Part shown: positions 1 to 6,418 of the stretch, piece after piece
Position numbering within the stretch: position 1 is the stretch's first letter
Layout: the number at the start of each line of letters is the position of its first letter
Assembly: GCA_036272815.1 (NCBI GenBank)
Contig: DATAYA010000057.1
Span: 1-6,418, forward strand
Direction of reading: 5' to 3'
Origin: DATAYA01 sp036272815
GTDB lineage: Bacteria; Pseudomonadota; Alphaproteobacteria; Acetobacterales; Acetobacteraceae
Length of the DNA: 6,418 nt
The notes under the pieces: model-generated
Seen by the model: the letters and a program-made list of their open reading frames with translations, nothing else
Told to the model about the DNA's origin: nothing
Databases searched by the model: none
Program-made: the position numbers and the translations under genes

Positions 1-75
1 CCTTCAGGTGCTATCTTGGTGCTGGCTTGAGCATCCTTTAGCCAACAGCGCGACCGGCCAAGCAACTGAAATCAT

Positions 76-152
76 TGGCGGACCCGACACGATTCGAACG
101 TGCGACCTTCGCCTTCGGAGGGCGACGCTCTATCCAGCTGAGCTACGGGTCC
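76..152 (-). tRNA. tRNA-Arg (anticodon CCG)
   Basis: The minus strand folds into a complete 77-nt cloverleaf. The acceptor stem is GGACCCG/CGGGTCC, the D stem GCTC/GAGC, the anticodon stem TCGCC/GGCGA with loop CTCCGAA, and the T stem GCACG/CGTGT with loop TTCGAAT. The discriminator is G and a genomically encoded CCA occupies 76-78. The anticodon CCG (plus-strand positions 116-118) reads the arginine codon CGG, a common codon in this GC-rich sequence. It lies 49 bp downstream of the hydrolase gene on the same strand, and its 3' end points to the left edge of the window. I see no clear terminator in the 75 bp beyond it. Confidence 0.97.
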
Positions 153-201
153 GTCCCCGCCTGCATAGCCGCAAACTGCTCGCCGGGAAAGTCCGCGGCC
201 C

Positions 202-1209
202 TCACGGCTGCGCTGCCTGCCACGACGCGGCCGTGATCCCGGCCTCCGAGGGCAGCAGCGTCGCCGGATCTCGCATCCAGGCGATCACGTCGGCGATCGG
301 GATCGCCCGGTCGAGATCGCGCAGCAGCAGGTGGTAGCCGTGCGGATACAGCGCCCGCCGCGCCCCCTCGGGCAGCTTGCGCCACAGCGCCAGCGTCGCC
401 TCCGGCGGCACCAGCCGGTCCTGACCGCCATAGAGGAACAGGCCGGGCGCACGGAAATCGGGAGCCGCCGCCTGCGCCGCGTCCATCGCGTTGGTCAGGC
501 CGCGCAACGTGTCAAAGCGGGTGCGATTGATGGTCAGCGGGTCGCGAGCGAGCGCCAGCAGGGCGGCGCGGTTGTCGCTGGGGCGGATGCGGATCGGCAC
601 CTCTGCGCCGGTGACGCGCCACCCAGGTGCCACCGAGGCGACGATCCAGAGGCCCGAGCTCAGCAGGATGCCCATCTGCGCCCGCCCCCACACGGCGGGC
701 GCGATCAGCACGTAGCCGTGTGCCGGCGGCGGGACGGGCATGGTCGCCGCGCACATCAGCACCGCCCCGCCCATGCTCTCGCCCATCAGGATCAGCCGCG
801 CGTCCGGAAAGCGGGCGCGCAGCGTACGGGCGATCTCGGCCGCGTCGTCGGCCATCCGCGTTGTCCCGGCCCAGCGGCCGCGATCGGGCGCCTCGCCGAA
901 GCCGCGCTGGTCGGGGGAGAAGATCGCGATCCCGGCGCGCTGGAACTCGGGGGCCGGGACCTCCCAGGCGTCGCGGCTGTCGTTGAAGCCGTGCAGCCCG
1001 AGCACGACGATGTCCGGCGGCAACCCGTCGGGCGGCAGCCAGGCGCGATACGGCAGCCGGGCGCCGTCCTCCATCACGAATTCGCCGTCCGGCGGCCGGG
1101 CGACCGCCGCGACCGCGCCGTGCGGCGGCAGGTGCGCGAGCGTGGCACAGCCGGGCAGTCCGAGCAGGAGACCGAGCGAGGCGCTGCGGCGGGTGATCGT
1201 GCGGGTCAC
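202..1209 (-). CDS. Alpha/beta hydrolase, predicted lipoprotein (serine aminopeptidase S33 / monoacylglycerol-lipase-like)
   Basis: This 335-residue protein has the alpha/beta-hydrolase plan. An HGFNDS oxyanion-hole motif is at 73-78. The nucleophile elbow GESMG is at 143-147 (Ser145). The probable acid is Asp264 in GGQDRLVPP, and the probable base is His293 in GYHLLLRD. The N-terminus has basic residues, a short hydrophobic stretch and a lipobox LPGC with the cysteine at 21. It is therefore probably exported and lipid-anchored in the cell envelope; the twin arginine at 7-8 leaves a Tat route open. The fold and triad suggest it cleaves esters such as monoacylglycerols or lysophospholipids, but the substrate cannot be read from the sequence. 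The start is GTG at 1207-1209, preceded by an AGAGGA ribosome site at 6-7 bp spacing. It is divergent from the zf-CHCC/polA pair and lies upstream of the tRNA. Confidence 0.9.
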   Translation of the reverse strand: MTRTITRRSASLGLLLGLPGCATLAHLPPHGAVAAVARPPDGEFVMEDGARLPYRAWLPPDGLPPDIVVLGLHGFNDSRDAWEVPAPEFQRAGIAIFSPDQRGFGEAPDRGRWAGTTRMADDAAEIARTLRARFPDARLILMGESMGGAVLMCAATMPVPPPAHGYVLIAPAVWGRAQMGILLSSGLWIVASVAPGWRVTGAEVPIRIRPSDNRAALLALARDPLTINRTRFDTLRGLTNAMDAAQAAAPDFRAPGLFLYGGQDRLVPPEATLALWRKLPEGARRALYPHGYHLLLRDLDRAIPIADVIAWMRDPATLLPSEAGITAASWQAAQP

Positions 1210-1220
1210 GGTGCGTCCTC
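1210..1220 (-). promoter_or_regulatory. Ribosome-binding leader of the hydrolase gene (copy A of an 11-bp inverted pair)
   Basis: Read on the minus strand this is GAGGACGCACC, ending directly at the GTG start. The GAGGA part is a good Shine-Dalgarno sequence and supports the chosen start. The same 11 bases precede the divergent gene at 1309-1319 at exactly the same distance from its start codon. Confidence 0.65.
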
Positions 1221-1258
1221 TTCGTATCCGGCCGGGCGGCGGCTGGGAAGGCCGGGCA

Positions 1259-1297
1259 TTCCGTCACGGGCCGGCCGCCGCTATACGTGACCGGCCC
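1259..1297 (+). promoter_or_regulatory. Possible promoter/operator between the divergent genes
   Basis: A perfect inverted repeat, GGGCCGG (1268-1274) and CCGGCCC (1291-1297), frames a 16-bp core containing TATACG (1282-1287). TATACG resembles a sigma-70 -10 element, and TTCCGT (1259-1264) stands 17 bp upstream as a poor -35. Read on the other strand the same core gives TATAGC, so it could serve either gene. The arms could be a repressor site or just GC-rich chance. This is inference from position and weak matches only. Confidence 0.28.
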
Positions 1298-1308
1298 TAT
1301 CCCCGCCC

Positions 1309-1319
1309 GAGGACGCACC
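1309..1319 (+). promoter_or_regulatory. Ribosome-binding leader of the zf-CHCC gene (copy B of an 11-bp inverted pair)
   Basis: GAGGACGCACC abuts the ATG at 1320. The purine run GAGGA is a plausible Shine-Dalgarno sequence, which makes 1320 the preferred start over the longer in-frame extension back to 1287. It mirrors 1210-1220 exactly. Confidence 0.65.
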
Positions 1320-1491
1320 ATGCCGGACGGCCCCGATCGCCCCGCCCCGAAGCCTCTCGAGATCATCGCCGCCCACAGCCACGTCGTCGCCTGCGATGGC
1401 GGCGGCGGCGTGCTCGGCCATCCCAAGGTCTATCTGCGCATCGTTGCCCGCGAGGTGATGTGCCCTTACTGCTCGCGACTTTACGTGCTCG

Positions 1492-4311
<2,820 letters not shown>

Positions 4312-4321
4312 AGAACGGCTG

Positions 4322-4337
4322 GGCTCTGACCAGAGCC
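4322..4337. terminator. Weak candidate bidirectional terminator hairpin after polA
   Basis: GGCTCT (4322-4327) and AGAGCC (4332-4337) form a perfect 6-bp stem with a GACC loop, 10 bp after the polA stop and 18 bp from the end of the convergent RND remnant. No T-tract follows on either strand, so intrinsic termination would be weak. The position between convergent genes is the main support. Confidence 0.35.
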
Positions 4338-4355
4338 GAAGGCGCGAATGGCTCC

Positions 4356-4889
4356 CTACGCAGCCCTCTCAAGAACACGGGTCTCCTTGACCCGGAACCA
4401 GGCCACATACAGCGCCGGCAGGAAAAGCAAAGTGAGGACTGTTGCGACCAGCAGACCCCCCATGATCGCGAGCGCCATCGGGCCCCCGAAGATCGTGATC
4501 GCGATCGGGATCATACCCACGACCGTCGAGATCGGCGTCAGCATGATGGGGCGGAAGCGAGACAGGCTCGCCTCGATCACCGCATCCCGGACCGCTCTCC
4601 CTTCGGCTCGTTCGATCTCTATCTGCTCGATCAGGATCACCATGTCGCGGGCGATCATGCCCGCCAGCGCAAGGATGCCGAGAATCGCCACGAAGCCGAG
4701 CGGGGCGTCGACCAGAAGCAGCGTTGCGATCACACCGATCAGACCCATCGGCATCACACTCAGCACCAGGAACAGGCGACTGCGGCTCTGCAACTGTCCC
4801 ATCAGGAAGGTGATCATCAGGAACAGCATCACCGGCACGACAGCCATCACCGAGGCCAGAGACTTCGCACTCTCCTCGACGGTGCCGCC
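4356..4889 (-). pseudogene. RND efflux transporter permease, C-terminal remnant
   Basis: The reading frame gives the last ~178 residues of an AcrB/HAE1-type RND permease, whose full length is about 1,000-1,050. Visible features are GGTVEESAK just before the TM segment, then AVVPVMLFLMITFLM, a QSRSRLFLVLSVMP stretch, PLGFVAILGILALAGM, RFRPIMLTPISTVVGM, and the closing LLVATVLTLLFLPALYVAWFRVK. These match the TM8-TM12 end of the family. Intact pumps export drugs or metals by proton exchange with a periplasmic adaptor and an outer-membrane channel. Here the N-terminal ~85%, including TM1-7 and both porter loops, is absent. Family resemblance ends near 4890-4910 and the frame closes at a TAA at 4938-4940. 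A GTG at 4850 could start an ORF of 164 codons, but it lies in a transmembrane region and is unlikely to be a real start. The TAG stop is at 4356-4358. Confidence 0.88.
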
Positions 4890-5096
4890 AGCTACCTGGA
4901 GCCGCGTGTCGCGGGCAACATGCTGGCGACCTCGCTTTTACTCGTGCTGTTCGCGGTGTTCTTCGGCACGCTGGTATAGGGCCTGGCGGGTGCGTTCATC
5001 GGCATTCCGGTGGTCGTCGTGCTACTCTCCATCTGCGAGCAAGACCAGCGCAGCCGGTGGCTATCCGATCTGCTGTCCAGCCGCTCCGACGAGTGA
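4890..5096 (+). pseudogene. AI-2E/PerM-family transporter, C-terminal remnant with in-frame TAG
   Basis: The plus frame reads SYLEPRVAGNMLATSLLL, then LVLFAVFFGTLV, a TAG at 4977-4979, and GLAGAFIGIPVVVVLLSICE before ending at TGA 5094-5096. This matches the end of AI-2E/PerM (formerly UPF0118) membrane proteins: an N-x-(I/L)-EPR-like segment, a hydrophobic helix, a W-G-(I/L)-(A/P)-G turn and a (I/V)P helix. The expected tryptophan codon TGG is TAG here. Only about 68 codons remain of a family that usually has 330-400. Its 5' side is joined to the RND remnant, and its stop lies about 10 bp from the Tn3 transposase remnant. I am fairly sure of the membrane-protein origin, less sure of the family. 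Confidence 0.62.
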
Positions 5097-5105
5097 TGAG
5101 CCGGC

Positions 5106-6002
5106 CCCATTGGTCACAGTTACATCCGGCAGCCTGCCGGCAGTGGCCTGGGCGTCGACCGCCTTCAGCCGCTCATCCAACAGCGCTTGGCGGCTGGCGA
5201 TGAACTGCTCGAAGTCGGGCTCAACGTCGATCGGCCGGGCGCCGGCCTGCTGCCGCTCCTGCAGCGTCTCGGCCGAGATCAGCCGCTCCTCGAAGGATCG
5301 GTATTGCCGGCTGCCGGAGACCCAGACGTCGCCGGCGTGCAGCCGGTCGCGCAGTTCCGACAGCACGCAGAGCTCGTAATGACGCCGGTCGATGGTGCCG
5401 CCGGGCAGGACGTAGGGCGCCCAGCGCTGCCGCAGGAAGCCGGTCGGCGCGGATTTCGGCCGGCCGGCCCCGGAGCGATTCGCCTCGCGCAGCACCATGA
5501 TCGCGCGCATCAGCAAGACGCAGGCGGGCACGCCCTCGAAATCAAACGCGTCCAGGAACGCGGGGGACCACCGGCGAACGCTGACATAGTGCTCGCCGAG
5601 CTTCTCGAACGTGTCGAACTCCTCCGGACGGGCCAGCGCCTCGGCTTCCGCGACCGTGGCGCGGAACCGCTCCCACGGGAATCACAGTAGCGATCGCGCC
5701 ATAGGCGTCTGCTTGTCGTCGTGGGCCGCGATGAGCGCGGCGCCGACACGGGCATAGAGGCGAACCTTCTCGTTGATCGCCCGCGCATCGGCCTGGAAGG
5801 GGCGGGCGTGCCGTCCCTCGGTCTTTCGAAACATGGCGCCGACCAGCCGGTCGAACAGGTCGACGGCCTGGTCGGCCAAGCTGGCGGTGATGTCGAGCGT
5901 GCTGGCGACCAGTGTCGCGTGCGGACGCTGCCGCTCATAACCGGCGACATGCTGCACCGTCGTCCGCCCGGCCTCGCGCGCCAGCTGCACCAGGCGCGCC
6001 TG
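5106..6002 (-). pseudogene. tnpA: Tn3-family transposase (TnpA), central fragment with in-frame stop
   Basis: Read leftwards, this is the middle of a Tn3-type TnpA. The order is ARLVQLAREAGR, then AINEKVRLYARVGAAL, PWERFRATVAEAEALARP, SAPTGFLRQRWAPYV, RRHYELCVLSELRDRL, DVWVSGSRQYRSFEERL, and a final GRLPDVTV near 5106-5130. All of these have direct counterparts in the family. About 300 of the usual 950-1,000 residues are left. Both the N-terminal DNA-binding part and the C-terminal DDE catalytic domain are missing, so it cannot transpose itself. A TGA at 5682-5684 interrupts the frame, and the surrounding bases suggest two compensating single-base indels. It is co-oriented with the tnpR remnant upstream, as in the Tn21/Tn501 layout. 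Confidence 0.9.
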
Positions 6003-6021
6003 GTGGACGAGGTGGCCATGC

Positions 6022-6102
6022 CCCGGCGGCGCGCAATGCGTCGCGCTGCAGGTCCAGCACCTGTCGGTCGCCGTCGGTCGAGACGCGCATGTAGCTGACC
6101 AG
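6022..6102 (-). pseudogene. tnpR: Serine resolvase (TnpR), N-terminal remnant
   Basis: The minus frame reads LVSYMRVSTDGDRQVLDLQ then RDALRAAG. This is the start of the catalytic domain of Tn3-type resolvases, including the Ser of the RVST motif that would attack DNA during res-site recombination. After about 27 codons the resemblance stops, and the neighbouring frame picks up TnpA. The rest of the catalytic domain and the helix-turn-helix are gone. Relatives usually begin a few residues before YMRVST; here that position is CTG (6100-6102), and the first ATG is at 6088-6090. GAGG lies 8 bp before the CTG. Confidence 0.82.
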
Positions 6103-6155
6103 CGGGAAAACCTCACCGGAAGGGTTACCACACAGGGCTTCATTCCGACAGGGTT

Positions 6156-6182
6156 TGTCGTGCAGTTTCTGGACTACAGACA
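6156..6182. promoter_or_regulatory. Possible res subsite (resolvase-binding site) upstream of tnpR
   Basis: TGTC at 6156-6159 and GACA at 6179-6182 form the outer ends of a 27-bp imperfect inverted repeat, close to the 25-34 bp of Tn3/gamma-delta res subsites with outward TGTC ends. The arms match only in part. In Tn21-type elements res lies immediately upstream of tnpR, which is where this is. Inference only. Confidence 0.35.
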
Positions 6183-6211
6183 CCCGAATTCCACACTTGC
6201 GGCGAGGCCGG

Positions 6212-6231
6212 CGGGAATCAGGTGATTCCCG
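6212..6231. repeat. Perfect 20-bp palindrome upstream of tnpR remnant
   Basis: CGGGAATCAGGTGATTCCCG has two perfect 9-bp arms around a central GG. It is followed by ACA, so read on the minus strand it begins TGTCGGGAATCA, with the TGTC end expected of a resolvase half-site. It may be a res crossover subsite, an operator, or a mobile-element end. No T-tract follows, so it is not a typical terminator. Confidence 0.6.
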
Positions 6232-6418
6232 ACACACGCCATCACCGGCACTGGGCGAGACATCGGCATTTTTCGCGGATTTCCGCGGCCGCCATGCCGC
6301 GGTGTTCTCATTCGGTCTGCCTATGCGTACCAGGAGGGTGTTTCATTAGTTCCGGCCAAACTGAGGCTGAACACGTGATGCAGCCGCACGCCGCTGCGGT
6401 TAATTTGGCAATGCCGTT

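Larger units (their letters stand above)
5106..6102 (-). mobile_element. Degraded Tn3-family transposon remnant (tnpR'-'tnpA')
   Basis: This unit groups the resolvase start and the transposase centre, both on the minus strand in the order tnpR then tnpA. I find no Tn3-type 38-bp terminal inverted repeats (GGGG... ends) at either side, and no cargo gene. The left limit lies within about 10-13 bp of the stop codon of the AI-2E remnant. The right limit is uncertain and probably extends into the res-like region to about 6262. The element has lost at least three parts: its catalytic end, the rest of tnpR together with the start of tnpA, and its termini. Confidence 0.8.
6103..6418. other. About 315 bp without a recognisable gene
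   Basis: All six frames were read by eye and none gives a protein I recognise; the plus-strand ORF at 6155-6349 has no family resemblance. The left half holds the res-like repeat and the palindrome described separately. The right half has a small hairpin CGCGG-ATTT-CCGCG just after a T-run (T-run on the wrong side for a terminator) and a CCGCA/TGCGG hairpin near 6384-6399. The last ~60 bp may lead into another gene outside the window. Confidence 0.5.

Noticed and set aside
1..152. tRNA-Arg as the attachment site of an integrated island reaching into this window
   Set aside because: The tRNA 3' end faces the left edge, away from the mobile-element debris. No integrase and no second copy of its 3' end is visible in the window.
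5187..6098. Plus-strand ORFs over the transposase region
   Set aside because: They lie opposite clear TnpA motifs on the minus strand and show no family pattern of their own.
6264..6290. Hairpin CGCGG-ATTT-CCGCG as a rho-independent terminator
   Set aside because: The T-run precedes the stem on the plus strand and reads as an A-run on the minus strand, so neither direction has the needed 3' U-tract.

Overview
The window looks like chromosomal DNA from a GC-rich alphaproteobacterium. I lean towards the Rhodospirillales/Acetobacteraceae because of the codon use and because a zf-CHCC zinc-finger gene sits just upstream of polA, but that placement is inference, not proof. The left two thirds are ordinary, tightly packed core genome. 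The right third is a patchwork of broken genes.

Left part (1-4355). A tRNA-Arg(CCG) gene lies on the minus strand at 76-152. Upstream of it on the same strand is a probable exported alpha/beta-hydrolase lipoprotein (202-1209). A 110-bp divergent intergenic region (1210-1319) separates this gene from a rightward pair: a small zf-CHCC zinc-finger protein (1320-1523) and a full-length DNA polymerase I, polA (1492-4311). The pair overlaps by 32 bp. PolA appears to have all three activities intact: 5' nuclease, 3'-5' proofreading and polymerase. A short GC-rich hairpin lies just after the polA stop, between polA and the convergent RND remnant.

Right part (4356-6418). No intact gene is visible here. 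From left to right there is: the C-terminal end of an RND efflux-pump permease (minus strand); a back-to-back C-terminal end of what looks like an AI-2E/PerM-family transporter (plus strand) with an in-frame TAG; and a piece of a Tn3-family transposon (minus strand). The transposon piece consists of the first ~25 codons of a serine resolvase (tnpR) joined to a central segment of the transposase (tnpA). That tnpA segment lacks both ends, including the DDE catalytic domain, and has an in-frame stop. Upstream of the tnpR remnant are a perfect 20-bp palindrome and TGTC/GACA repeats that may be what is left of the res site. The last ~180 bp hold nothing I can assign.

I do not see a new, intact biological system. 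The most interesting content is the record of stepwise decay: two gene-to-gene fusions by deletion, an amber mutation, and a pair of compensating indels in tnpA. A secondary point is the exactly mirrored 11-bp translation-start leader shared by the two divergent core genes.
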